This document shows, one piece after another, positions 32,216-44,035 of a stretch of 64,000 nt of DNA. Every line of letters begins with the position of its first letter. Position 1 is the first letter of the stretch. The notes below the pieces were generated by a model, which saw only the letters and a program-made list of their open reading frames with translations, had not been told where the DNA came from and made no database searches. This DNA is from Cricetomys ansorgei (Eukaryota > Chordata > Mammalia > Rodentia > Nesomyidae): assembly GCA_026225945.1 (NCBI GenBank), contig JAMJFZ010001258.1, positions 6,778,501-6,842,500 on the forward strand, in the 5' to 3' direction. The translations under genes and the position numbers were made by a program.

Positions 32216-32689
32216 CAAGAAAAAGCAAATCTTAAAAATTCTGAACACCAACTTCTGCCTCCATTTATTTGACCAGATACATGTGCATGGGAAGAGATAA
32301 GATATAAATATCCATGTATATTTAAGAGCTATATGTATACTCTGTGTATGTACCTCATTAGAAGATATATGTATATTAGATTTATCTCTGTAGATACATA
32401 CCTAATCTATGTTTATATTAAAACAATTTTCTTGCTGGGCTATCTATGTCCTGCTGGTCCTGTTAGTGTGCTGTCGGTCTGTCTTTGGGCTATGTCTACA
32501 CTATTCTGCCTGGAAGTTTCTTCCCAGCAAAACTACAAGAAGGGACAAGGAAGCAAGTGGAAAATGCTGTTACCAAGGAGACTGAATGACCAGGGGAAGA
32601 CTTTGTGTACTCTCTGGGTACCCAAGAACCTGTGTTACTATGTACACCAAGGCAGGATACGTGAGAGGGTTAATACTGACTTTAACTTG
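32216..32689. other. AT-rich stretch then unique DNA
   Basis: 32290-32430 is rich in tatatgtata words, an extension of the SINE tail. The remainder is unrecognised. Confidence 0.4.
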
Positions 32690-32975
32690 ACAGGATCTAA
32701 AAATCACCTAAGAGTCAACTCTCTGGGCATTTCTAGGATGGAGTTTGCAGACTGGGTTAGTTGAGGTGAGAAGACTCACCTCATGGGCTGAGTTCTAGAA
32801 TAAATAAAAAGGAGAGAGCGAGCTGAGCTAAGCATTCACTTCTTTTGATTCCTGACTGTACATTCACTATGACCAGCTGCCCCAACTGTTTCTCTTTGAA
32901 CTATAAGCTAGAAGAAAACCTTCTTCCCTCCCTCAAGCTGCTTCTTGATCACAGCAATGAGAAAAGTATCTGGTA
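32690..32975 (+). repeat. gtcaacttga-type rodent repeat
   Basis: The words tgactttaacttgacaggat, ctgggcatttctaggatgga, ggttagttgaggtgagaaga, gagcgagctgagctaagcat and cttgatcacagcaatgagaa occur in family order. Confidence 0.72.
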
Positions 32976-34938
32976 CAGTGATCCTGAGTGTCCTCAGGGA
33001 CTAGCTCATTGTCATTTCTGAACACCATGATTACCCAGACACCACTGTGGGCAAAGACAGGTCACCAACAACACCACTATCCCCTGCATAGCCATAGAGA
33101 TCACAGTTTGTCCCTCTGATCTGCTGAGGGTTTTTTGTGATTGAAAAGCATCTTATTTGTGATGCTCCAGGCCTCCTAGAGACACATACTCTCTGCTCAT
33201 CTATCAATATCATTTTCCTAGAATAATATTCCTGTGTGATACCTTAGCATGAACATAAGAGAAATCATCAAGGTGCATAACCAAGGTGCTTTTCTGGACA
33301 CTCATGAGTTTGGGAGTTTCCTTCACAAAATGCTCATTATTATCTGTGCCAATACATTACTTAAGTTTTTCATGTTATAATAAAATCCCTTCACTCTTCT
33401 TTCTTAAGTGGAATTGAAACACGTCAAGGAAACATCTGGAAGGCTTACATCCCTCATTGCTCTATTGCTCTACATGCCTAGTCTACCGGGAAGCTTGGAG
33501 AGACCCACAAGAAACCGTAGCAGTATAGAAGCCAACAGAAGAAGGCAAATGTCTTCTACCACATTATACTGCCCAAGTACAGAAGACTCTGAGAGGGAAC
33601 GAAGGGGGGACTCCCAACTCTCAGTCCAAGGCAAGTGATGGGTAGAAACTTTTTAAAATGAAAAATCAAGAGGATTTGAGACGGATTCAGAACTGATGAG
33701 AAGTCGGAGACCTGAGGCCATCGAAACTTCAGAAGATGGACGTCAGGGACTTTGCTCCACAGCTCTGCCAGCAGGTTAACAGGGCAGCAGAGGGCAGAAG
33801 GCAGGAGACCTTAGTGAAGGCCTTTGCCTCAGTAACGGAGGACTGGATTCACAATGCCCCTGAATTTAAAGTTTTACATCAGCTGTCTTAGTGATGCTGT
33901 CGTAAAATGACACCTCTCAGCCAAGACCATGAAGACCCAAAGCAAGGCCCTAGGGCAGGAGTTTAGTCTGGCTTCAGGGGCTTCTCCTGTCCAACAACGC
34001 CTTTCTTAGACTTGAGAGTTTTCCTGTCCTATGGAGGAGAACAAGCAGGACCCCTCCAGCTTACTCTGTGTTACTTAAACAGCAGTTTTCAAGTTGTGCC
34101 AAGCTTTGAATTATTCAATGTCATAAAACGACAGTTTTGACCCTAGTGACTCCATTTTGAGTACATATGCCAAGAAAGTGTGACTCTCCCTCTTGTTTGT
34201 AGACCTAATTAACCAGCATCTGCCAGCACAACAGAAGACAAACTGGTATTTCATTTGTGCCAACGAATAACTGCACCTGTGAATATATCAGGCCATCTCA
34301 GAAACGCAAACACACCAGCTTCAAAATCACATAGATGTGACCCCCTCGCCTGGGCTCAAAGGGGAGAAGTAGCCAGCAGGCTGATCCATTTCCCATCTGG
34401 GAAATCTGTCATGAGGCCCATCTGGAAAGCTGCCACAGCTGAGGACCTCTGTCTCCACCCCATTCTTCACAGAGCTCATGTGAAATGTTCTGTCTATATC
34501 ACACAGCCTCTGTATCTCTCCTTCACTTTCTCCCTCTCTGTGTCTCTGTCTCTGTCTGTCTGTCTGTCCCTGTCTCCCTCCCTCCCTCTCACAACCCATT
34601 TCCATAGAGCCCCTCTGGACTCTGCATCCTCTTCGACTCTTTCTCACCCTCTGTAACCTATGGATGTGTAGGTTAATAGGTAATCTGAGAGTTAATGTTA
34701 GTAATTCAGACTGAAATAAAAGAATCTGTGGTTGTCGATGGCCAGGACTAGCAAGTGAACTCGGTAGTACTTGGTAAATTAAAGCTAACCAAATCACATA
34801 GCTTGTGAATTTACTGTTATTCTGACACTGTGGAAAGACACACATGTGTCTGTGTTTCTAATATAATATGGACGTATTACCCACATGGATGATATTCTTC
34901 TGAATGCTGTAGAATTTTGCCTAAATTGAAACCATGTG

Positions 34939-34940
<2 letters not shown>
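32976..34940. other. Mostly unique DNA; possible repeat remnant at 33885-34020
   Basis: A CT-rich low-complexity patch (ctctgtctctgtctgtctgt) at about 34535-34590 underlies the 172-codon minus ORF, which I discount. No gene is recognised. Confidence 0.4.

Positions 34941-34974
<34 letters not shown>
34941..34974. repeat. (GT)n microsatellite
   Basis: 17 GT units. Confidence 0.97.
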
Positions 34975-34976
<2 letters not shown>

Positions 34977-36117
34977 AATCTAGACTAGAATGAAACTACT
35001 ATGAACTAAATTCTGTGCCCTTCTAAAATTATTGTGGGGAAACCCTGACTCCCAGTGTGACTATATTTGTAGACAACTCGGGTCATGGAAGTTAAATTGA
35101 TAAGGATGGAATTCAAATCCGAGATGACTGGTGACCACAGTAAGAGGCACCTGCAAGTCAGGAGGAGACGCCCTGGAGAAAACCAGTCCAGCTGGCATCT
35201 CTTGTTGACTCTCACCCTCAGAACTATGAGAGGCTGAGTTCTGTTCTCTGAGGCTCCTTCAAATGCCCATGGGATTGTAGTATGTCCACCATAGAAAGCT
35301 AGTCCGTAGAACAAGATCACCAGGGGACTGTGGCCCTGACAGGAAAGGGCAGCGGAAAGGGAAGGATGATCCGGCAGTGAGCACAGCTGTGGGGAGAAAA
35401 GGAAAGACTGACCTTGGCCAACAGCACCCACCTGAGGAGTCAGAATCTTGGGCGGGGATTGCTTCTCTCACAAGCTGAAAACTTCTTAGCAGCTCCAGTC
35501 CAACTGCCTCAGCTAATGTACATTTCCAGCTGGGCCAAATAAGGAGAGAGCTGCCAAGAGGGACCCCACAGGCCTCACCAGGATGTCCTTCTTTATGAGG
35601 GGCCCCGAGGAGAGGCCAGCCTGAAAATGAGACTCACAATTTTCCAGAGCTGCTGAAATGAGGGGCATGTGTGAGCAATGCCCTATAAGGTGAATGGGAA
35701 AGGCCAGGGCGGTCCGTTCAGGGTGGAAAGACGAGGGAGGAGCCTCTTTCAACAACCTGGGAAAAAGAGAGGTCCCTGCAGGGGTCAGCCACAGAGGGAA
35801 TGCTGTCCGGGTTCTCCTGTGGTTCCCAGCGCGATGCTCAGGCATGTAGCAGGACCTCATTACTCACGTATGTTACATGTCCATATGTGTCTCCAGGGCT
35901 CAAGCACACATTCCATCATATGCAGCCACCTTTCAGTGTTCCAGAATCTTCCAGTCCTTCTCAAAGCAACACAACGTCATGATGGCAGAGAGTAAATGAG
36001 CCATTTAGATAAAACATTATCTAAAGTTTTAATGAATCAGCCCAGTGTGACAGCAGGCTCATTCAGATTTAGCAAAATTCAGATCGCTTTAAGCTAGGTT
36101 GAAGAGTGGGAGCGGAG
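34975..36117. other. Unique-looking DNA; possible ancient repeat at 35030-35260
   Basis: The stretch gtgactatatttgtagacaa...atgactggtgaccacagtaa...caccctcagaactatgagag resembles a widespread mammalian repeat 3' region, but I cannot name it. ORFs of 105-141 codons lack homology. Confidence 0.35.
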
Positions 36118-36430
36118 GAGGCTGGGAAGATAGCTCAGTCGGTGAAGTGCTTGCTAGTAAATCACGAGGACCTGAGTGAATCTCCAGCACCCGCACAAAT
36201 GGCAGGCAGGTGCTGTGGTCCACCTGCAAGCACTGGGGAGGCAAAGAGAGGGGGTCCCCAGACCTGCAGAGCAACCGGCTAGCGAGACTATCCAAATTGC
36301 TGAATGAGAAACTCTGTCTCTATTTAAAATATGCGGAGAGCAACCAAGGAAGAGGCCAGACATCAACTCTTAGCCTCTACATACATGTGCAAACACACAC
36401 ACATTCACACACACTACACATGCATCCACA
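36118..36430 (+). repeat. B4-family SINE with CA tail
   Basis: It starts ggctgggaagatagctcagt and continues ggtgaagtgcttgctagtaa, cacgaggacctgagtgaatc, ctgcaagcactggggaggca, ending in a CA-rich tail around 36390-36430. Confidence 0.85.
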
Positions 36431-36790
36431 CACAGAATACAGTGTGCGTTATATCCAGCAGCCAGAAACACAAATAGAGTACACGGCTTCTAGAATGGAG
36501 TATACATATCATGGTTGCCACATTCTCCAAGTAATTTATAAGAAAGTGTCTTAAGCAACTGATATGCAAGCAACTAAACTTAGGACTAAACCTCATAGAA
36601 GCCTTTTATAGCGTATGTGAATGATACACAAGTCCGGGTCAACTGTGAAGTCTCCATACATGCAGATCACACGTTGTTAGCATATCCAGCTCCCCCCAGT
36701 CTCCTTCCTTCTCCTGCGGTTCCTTTATCTTATCTCATACTCCCCCTTCCACTTCCATGTCTCTTTTCTAGAATTCTGCATACAGGAGAA

Positions 36791-37599
36791 TGTAGACGTA
36801 GATTCAGGTTCAAAGGTAGTTTATTCTTTGGCTAATTCAATCCCCTGTCCTTAGAGGGTCTCGGCCTTCCTACAGTCTAATCTTAAGCCTGGAATTGTCT
36901 CCATACTTTCTTGAGACTTACTGCTGACTAAGCCCACTTCTGAACTCAGAGCTGTACTGAACTCAACTAACTCTTCTGATTGGCTGATTCAACTCACTCA
37001 CTGTTCTGGCTCAAACTCTTCCCCAAGCTGCTAGTTTAGACTGACCTTCTGAGCCAGCTGACTGTTTCTGAATGAAATCTTCTGACTCTCTGACTGCGTC
37101 AGACTGAACTGCTCTGCTGAGCTTCAGACTGGCTCACTCTTCCTGTCTGATGCTGATTCCTTCTGCTGAACTGCCTCTGTGTCTCTGCCTCAGACTGCTT
37201 CAGACTGTCTCTGTGTCTCTCTGAACTTCCACTCTTCCACTCAGAGCCTCCTTTTACATCCTGAGAGTTGGGCATGTCCTCACTGGGATTCAATCTCAGA
37301 CTTCACTCTGTGGACTTTTCACTCTGATTCAATCTCAGAGTTGGGATTAAAGGTGTGTACTATGTTGCCTCAACCACAGAAATCCCTCTCACCTAGCATT
37401 TGCACAAAGGACAGGATTAGTCTGGCTAGCATTCTTTCTGCATTCCATCTGGATCACACAGGCCTCGAATGTGATCCTTTCATATCACGAATGTGATCCT
37501 GGGTTTTGATCCCTTCCTACCTGCCACACAGGCCTTTCAGTGTGATCCTTTCCTACAGCAGCCATGTTGCTGGAACAAATAATTAAATATTCCTCTACA
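36791..37599 (-). mobile_element. Solo LTR (ERVK-like, CTGACT-rich family), copy 2, with perfect 6-bp target duplication
   Basis: On the sense (minus) strand it begins tgtagaggaatatttaatta and ends cctgaatctacgtctaca. This gives TG...CA ends with the 6-bp terminal inverted repeat tgtaga/tctaca. An AATAAA lies about 30 bp from the 3' end (ttattc on plus at about 36822). The flanks ggagaa at 36785-36790 and 37600-37605 are identical, the 6-bp duplication typical of ERVK-like integrases. No internal retroviral region remains, so it is a solo LTR. It is colinear with 13379-14106. Confidence 0.85.
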
Positions 37600-37659
37600 G
37601 GAGAAAACTTGCAAAGCTTGTCACTCTGAATCTGGTTCCTTGAATCCCAACTTCCTCCA

Positions 37660-37758
37660 ACAATGAGCTATAAACTTAAAGACAAGATAAAACCTTTCCT
37701 ACCCAGTTGCTTTTGATCATGGCATTTATCACAGCAATGGAAAAGCAAACTAATATAC
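37660..37758 (+). repeat. 3' end fragment of the gtcaacttga-type rodent repeat
   Basis: The words gacaagataaaacctttcct, acccagttgcttttgatcat, catttatcacagcaatggaa and gcaaactaatatacc match the family terminus. Confidence 0.7.
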
Positions 37759-38266
37759 CATCTATTTATATTACATTCCACAAAATGTAAAACTCAAGGA
37801 ACAGTAAACAGATCAATGGTTGGGGGGAAGAGTTTATGAAGAAGGACAGCATGGACCTTTAAAGAGTAATGAATGTCTTGAATTTGTCTGTTGTGGTGGT
37901 AACTACACAACTGTGAGCATTTACTGAACTCCTCAACTTATAAATGTTAAAATGGAAAACTTTATATAAATTATGCCACAGCAAGCCTGGTGTTTCAAAA
38001 TGTGATAGAGTGAATATAAACAAAATAAAATGTGATAGATTAAATATAAACGTCACTAGCTAACAGCAGATAAGTAAATATAGGCTGGCTCCAAGCTTCT
38101 TGGACCTCTCCTGAACTTCTGACTGATGAGTCTTTGGCCAGCAGTCCCGTCGGCCCCGCATCGTAAAATTGGACAAAGTGTTCCGCTGACGGAAACCTCC
38201 CTGCTCTGTGGGTTTCTTCAAATGGCACTCAGCAATCTCCTGAGCAATGTGATAACTGCAAATAAA
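37759..38266. other. AT-rich DNA, nothing recognised
   Basis: An A/T-rich part near 37930-38070 includes the phrase aaaatgtgatagattaaata, repeated in near-identical form. Confidence 0.35.
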
Positions 38267-38630
38267 TCACAGAGGCTGACATTTAGAAGGGAGCAGTGCG
38301 AAAATGAAGAGAAATATACTAGGCAACAGAATTACGGAGCAATAGGCCGGAAGATGGCAGCTCTTCCGCAGGCCCCTCCCATCCTGGTGAAGAGGACACC
38401 GGATGCCGGAGGACTGGATGCTGAGGTTGATGATCGTGACAATAGCAAAGATGACCATGATGGTAACCACCACTGTGTCGGCCTGTGGGTCCCAGAGGCA
38501 GCTCAGCACCAGGTTTGCCTTGAGAATTCAGTGGACTGCAGCTATGATATTTTTTCTCTTCTGGTCCAAGGCATCCTTATAGGTACTGTGATCATGCCAC
38601 TTACGAAGGAAGTAAATGAAACACCCAGAC
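38267..38630 (-). pseudogene. Possible unidentified pseudogene fragment with a hydrophobic segment
   Basis: Reading minus from about 38625, one frame shows a coding-like stretch (GCFIYFLRKWHDHSTYKDAL...), an in-frame stop near 38527, then a 20-residue hydrophobic run (DTVVVTIMVIFAIVTIINLS) resembling a membrane helix. I do not recognise the parent, and there is no poly(A) tail. The alternative is chance composition. Confidence 0.25.
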
Positions 38631-38639
38631 GCTAGGTAC

Positions 38640-38740
38640 CTTGCTCAAGATCGCACACTGTGTGTAGCAGAGTTGGCTTTGAACTCATGCATCTCCGATC
38701 CCAGAGAAAGCATTACCACAGTGGTACTCATGGCGCAATA
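38640..38740 (-). repeat. MIR SINE fragment, antisense
   Basis: The stretch cttgctcaagatcgcacact...agcagagttggctttgaact...tctccgatcccagagaaagc matches the antisense MIR core (…aaggtcacacagctagtaag…). Confidence 0.65.
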
Positions 38741-40249
38741 TGATGATGAAAGGCGAACATATTTTGCTCCGAGTTGAGCGTCTTTTCCAGGTTCTAGAGT
38801 GTGTAAAATACGGGAGTTACATTTTTTGCTGTGGTCCATGGCTCTACCGCTCCTGAAACACAACTGAATGATGCTTGATAGTATCTGGCTGACCTAAATC
38901 CCACAGAGGGGCCGCACAGTTCCTCATTGGCTTCTAGTATCTTCAAAGTTCTTCCCGTCCCGAGTACTAAAGAGTGAGGGCTTCCGGTTTCATGTGAGCA
39001 TGTACAGGAAGTAAGAACACAGCAGGGAGGTGGTTGCTGAGACAAGGAGACAAAGGAGCTAATTGATAAGTGATTACAGATGGAAAACATTGTGTCAAAG
39101 ATCAAAAAGTCCCTGCACAGCCGCCTCTGTGAATCTCCGCCTGCCGCCACAAGGCCACCATCCACACAGAGATGCAGGAGGAAGAAAACTTCCTCAAGGA
39201 GACCAGGAACTAGGCAAGTGCCCAGAGTAGAAACCAGGAAGAAAGGATTACCACCTGGGACTATAACAAACTCTACTCCTGAAGAGTCCTTACTTTTGGA
39301 GTTTGGACCTTTTCTCCATCTAACCACAGGTAGTAGAATACTGTCTTTCTAGCAGGAAGCTATAGTTCCTAGCCAGTCGCAATCCCGACAGGAAACAACC
39401 AGCATCTAGAGTGTATATATATGACTTGCCAAGCTAGCACCCTCACAGGTGGCATGTATTCGATGCACTTGCAATTTGTAATATTTTTAACTTACATTAA
39501 GTGTGTCAGTGTAAATGTAAACCCACGGTAAGTCCAGAAACACCTGCATCGCATTGGAGATGTTTCATCTCAGGCAGGCTGTCCAAAGTCGTTCACCTCG
39601 CTAGGGAGTACTTCTTACTTTTAATGATAGATCCACCTTAATCATTAATATGCCCAGGCTTCCTAAAGGACTGATTTCTGGACCGTTTCCTGGATTGTAT
39701 ATGTATTAGTTAGTAGTTAAGGTATCTTTTAAGAAACCCCAAATAAATCAACCGCACATGTAGAGCGCTGTGCAGTTGGTAAGCTATTTTAGTGTGCTCT
39801 GGCTGTTTATTCTCTACACCCATCTCACTAGTCCTGGCTGGCAACTTGTGAGTGGAAATGGCATAAGATCTCCAAGCCAGCGCGATGCTTTTCTGTACAA
39901 GATGTTCCAAACTTCGTTTCCTCTGCTAGGAAACCTGCAGAGCTCCGTCGGCTAGTCCACCCACTGAGAATCTCAGACAGAGAGAACATTACTGAGCCCC
40001 TGACAAACTGCAGCAAGCACGTGATGTGAGTCCTGAGAGCTCCGCAAATGTGGAGCTCTTTATTGCTACAGCAGAACAAAGTCCTTACGTGATACAGGGA
40101 ACGCTGTGTCCGTATGTCAGGTGAGCTAACCTATGCCGAGTTCTATGTCTTCCTCAGATCCCTTGTAAGCTTTTGTGTCTCCAGTCTGAAGTGGCATTTG
40201 GTGTCCATCAAAATCTACCTCCTCCACCATTATCTCTGCCCAGGAACGC
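38741..40249. other. Unique-looking DNA, nothing recognised
   Basis: A 177-codon minus ORF (38794-39327) overlaps MIR-flanking sequence and has no recognisable domain. No repeat is named. Confidence 0.4.
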
Positions 40250-40361
40250 ACACATGTGCACACGTGCACACACACACACACACACACATATGCATGCACA
40301 CGCTCACACCTATGCACAGGCACACACACATGTGCACAGGAGTGTGCACACACACACACCC
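40250..40361. repeat. CA-rich microsatellite block
   Basis: (CA)n with gtgcacac and tgcatgc interruptions. Confidence 0.93.
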
Positions 40362-41094
40362 TGTTCTACTTGATGATGTCAGCCCAGCAAGGACTCAACT
40401 ACATTGGTAAAATGTCATTTCACAGAACACAAGGGAGATTTAACACAGCAGGAGCAGGCAAAGAGCATGGCCACTTCCGTGTCACAGCCATGCGTCTGCC
40501 TTGGATGGCTGGACCCGATAAAGCAAGGCACAGAGCAGAAGTGGAGTGAGTTCTGGACTTAGGACAGAGAAGGAAATAAAGCTGCAGGAGGCCCGAACAA
40601 ACTTCTAACAAGGAAAATCAGCAAGCATGGGCCCATCCCAGAGTCCCTGAAGCCAAACCAGATTCTCCAGGTGTGAAGGGGAATATAATGATTACAAGTC
40701 CCAGGACATTGGAGAGCTGGCCGTGGCAGACAACCATAGAGGAGGTGAACCATGGAACCCTTTCTAGTTCTGAAGTCAGTGAGCAATATCTGCACGCAAC
40801 AGAACAGATGTGAGGCTGTGCCTACATGAACCTGCTTGTTGGGTGAACCAGTCAGAGGCTTTGACAAACATAAATAGTGAATCTCTAAAGGACGAGCAAC
40901 CTTAAGGAACTGTGGGTGTGAGGTGAACTTCCTGGATATCTAGATGCTATACCAAACCCAGTCTAGGCCACATATGCTACAGAGTCTGATTTCTTCAGTT
41001 AGCCATGTTCTGCACATGCATGTGACACATAGGGAAGCACTTTCAGAAGGGTCTCCTGGCTGGGTTTCATGACCTACTATTGCTCGGGGATCCA
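40362..41094. other. Unique-looking DNA, nothing recognised
   Basis: ORFs are at most 102 codons and no repeat family was identified. Confidence 0.4.
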
Positions 41095-41190
41095 AGGAGC
41101 ATGGATTCAAAGCCCAGCTCCACCACTTGCAAACTGTGTGCACTTGAGCAGGGTACATTGCATCTTATTGTCTCATTTCCTTGAAAATAT
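41095..41190 (+). repeat. MIR SINE fragment
   Basis: The words catggattcaaagcccagct, ccaccacttgcaaactgtgt and gcacttgagcagggtacatt are the MIR core. Confidence 0.7.
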
Positions 41191-42019
41191 TGATTCTTTC
41201 CTCTTTGAATGTTAAGTTTTGTGAGTGAGTTCTGACAGGGCCATGTGGGCATTCATGGCAGTGGCTTGAGACTCTTTCTGGTACGCTTTCTGGTACTGTA
41301 AACAGGGGCGATGTCTATGCGAGGGATTGGCCTGGCACACACCAGGGATCGATCACCCAGCATTCCAGGGGGGCCCCAGGAGCAGCCAGGGCCAGGACCT
41401 GAGCCCAGATGGTTCCGTGGCAGTGGCAACATCACAATAAAGTGCTAGCAGTGGCCTCAGCAGTGGAGAGCTGTCCTACCCACTAATTCTCGGAGTCTAT
41501 CCCCGATGCATCTGCATAAATGGAAACCCTCCATCCTGAAAGCCAGGGGAAGGACTGCCGGCATCCAGGCAATAAACTGTGTTAATAAATCACTGCAAAA
41601 TAAAAAAGTACATATGGTCATGGCAATAAAGATATCCAAGCACTATCAGAGCTCTTCAGAGCTCAGAATCTCCGACGTCAAAAACTGATTCAACACGGCA
41701 AAGCAAATACTCACAGACTTAGAAACCAAAATCAGCTTTAAATACTGTTGCATTCAACAGAGAAGAGCACCATTTCCATACAAAGCTTTGGATGAACTAA
41801 TTAGTAGTAAGAAAGATAACTTTATTTTTAGCATGCTAAGTATTAGATATTGTGGTATCTTCAAATAAAATGTGTTTTGGAGACTTTCCTCTCACTAACC
41901 TCCCTCTGTCCCCAGTCTGTCTTCCTCTCCTGTGTCACACATGGCCTTTTGTCCACCAATCCCAGTTCCTCTTCACCTCCTATTAGCCTCTCTTGGTGTC
42001 CTTTCTCACTCCTTAGGTT
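41191..42019. other. Unique-looking DNA, nothing recognised
   Basis: No recognised family. Several overlapping ORFs of about 60 codons occur. Confidence 0.35.
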
Positions 42020-44035
42020 TGACTGCAGGCACACACACACATGCACACACACACACACATGCACACACACACATGCACACACACACATGCACACACACAC
42101 GCACACACACACATGCACACACACAGACACACACACACACACACGTACACATGCACACACACACAGACACACACACATGCATTCTGCAGGCTAGGATCCA
42201 TATATGGGGGAGAACATCCAATTTGTCTCTGGGTTTGGATCACTTTGCTTAATATGATACTTTGCAAATACATCTACTTTTCCCCCCAATTTCATGATTT
42301 AATTTTCTTTGGTGCCGAATAAAATTACATCATGTATATGTGCCACAATTTCATCATTCGTTCGTGCACTAAGGGGCATCTCAGCTAGTTCTATTCCCTT
42401 GCTATTGCGCATAGTGTAGAAATAAATGTGGACCCGCACGTGTCTCTGTGGTAGGATATGGAATCCCTTGGATACATGTTCAGGAGTGGTATGGATGTAT
42501 TAGTTGATAGTTCTGTTTTAATTTTCTTGAGAAACCTCCATACTACTTTCCACAATGGCCATACTAGCTTGCCCCCACCAAACAGTGAGTAACACTTCCT
42601 CTTTCCCATTTGCTGCCAGATTCCCTAGGATTTCTGATTTGGGTGTAGTGGTATCTCAAAGTAGTTTTAAAGGTTACAGAATGGGGATATTGAACACTTT
42701 AAAAAATACTTAGTGTTCTCTTCTTTTGAGAGGTGTCTGTTCCATTAACCCCATTTTGCTAAATAGTATATTTGTTTGTTTTAATTAATTAATTGTCATG
42801 GTTCTTTGTAAATTATGGATATCAGCATCCTATCTGAAGTACAACTGGCAAAGACTTCCTTCCATGCTCAGGGCTGTCTGTTTGCCCAGCCGACAGCTTT
42901 GTCTGCTGTAATTCCATGTAGTTCCACCTGCTAATTCTTGGGGCTAGTTACTGGAATCTTGTGCAGAAAGTTCTTGCCTACGCCTTTATCTTGAAGTGCA
43001 TTCACTTGATTTCTCTAGAACGGTTACAGTGTTTCAGGTTGTAAATTCAGATTGCTGATCTGTGTCGTTGATTTTTATACAGGATGAAAGATACAGTCTG
43101 AAGAACGGAATATTCTTCTGCGGGGAGGTGACCAGTTTGACAAGAACTGTTTGTGGACTCGGATGTCTGTGTCTCCACGTAGGTGGCAGCAGCTTTGTCA
43201 GTTCTCTCCTGGTTTTGTCTGGTCCTCTCCGTGTGTCCGTCTGTTCTATGCCGGTACCAGGCTGTCTTTGTCACTGTAGCTCTGTAGTATAATTTGGGGT
43301 CAGATAGTGAAATAATACCTTCAGCTCGTGTTCTGGCCCCTTGGGGATTGCTTTGTCTACTCATTCTCTTCTGGGCTCCGTATGAATTCTAAGATTGCTT
43401 TTTCTAGTTTTGTGTGAAGTGACAATGGAATTTTGATGGGAGTTGCATTGAATCTGTAGATTACTTTCAGCAACCTTTGGCATTTTCCCAATATTAATTC
43501 TGAGAATCCAGGAGCACAGAAGATCTTCTCTTTACCTACTGTCTTCTCTGACTTCCTTTGTCAATGCCCTGGAGTTTTGTTGTAGAGGTTTTTCACTTTC
43601 TTAGTTAGGTTTATTCCTAAATATTTTCTTTATTTAACATTTACTTATTTGTGAAGATGTTTTTCCATATGTCTTTCTATGAAATGTCCTGGTGAGTATG
43701 TGCGAAAGCTATTGATTTTTTTATATTGGTTTTGTGTCTTGAAACTCTACTGAAAGTGCTTACTAGTTATGAGAGTTTTCTAGTATAGTCTTTTAAGTAT
43801 AGAATCATGGTGTCTGTAAATGAGGACAGTTTGAGCTGTTCACTTCCCATTTTGTGTTGTGTCTTTCTATTATTTTGTTTTCCTGGCTCAGACTTTAAGC
43901 ACTAGACTGAGTAAGAGAGGTGAAATAGTACCCTTGTCTCATTCTTGAGTTTAGGGAAACACTCTCAATTTGTCTCTGTTTAGTGTAATGTGGCCTGTAG
44001 ATTTTACCATTTTGAACTGTGCTGAATCTATCCCT
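42020..44035 (-). mobile_element. LINE-1 fragment, antisense (3' UTR and ORF2 3' half)
   Basis: The plus strand shows the reverse complement of L1. 3' UTR words: aggatccatatatgggggag, gatcactttgcttaatatga, gcacatagtgtagaaataaa-like, aaacctccatactactttcc. Then ORF2 words: tggttctttgtaaattatgg, ctatgccggtaccaggctgt, tgatgggagttgcattgaat, tttttcactttcttagttag, tctactgaaagtgcttacta. Many stops in all frames; a dead copy about 2 kb long. The 3' UTR contains the CA block at 42028-42180. Confidence 0.88.
42028..42180. repeat. CA-rich microsatellite inside the L1 3' UTR
   Basis: (CA)n interrupted by tgcacac about every 12-18 bp. It is the antisense counterpart of the TG tract expanded at 16057-17330 in another L1. 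Confidence 0.93.

Noticed and set aside
34255..34656. Plus ORF of 133 codons with Leu/Ser run
   Set aside because: Driven by the ctgtctctgtctg simple repeat.
34327..34845. 172-codon minus ORF with Arg/Glu-rich middle
   Set aside because: The charged part is the translation of a CT/GT-rich simple repeat.
38794..39327. 177-codon minus ORF
   Set aside because: No domain or homology recognised and no splice or promoter context; starts near a MIR remnant.
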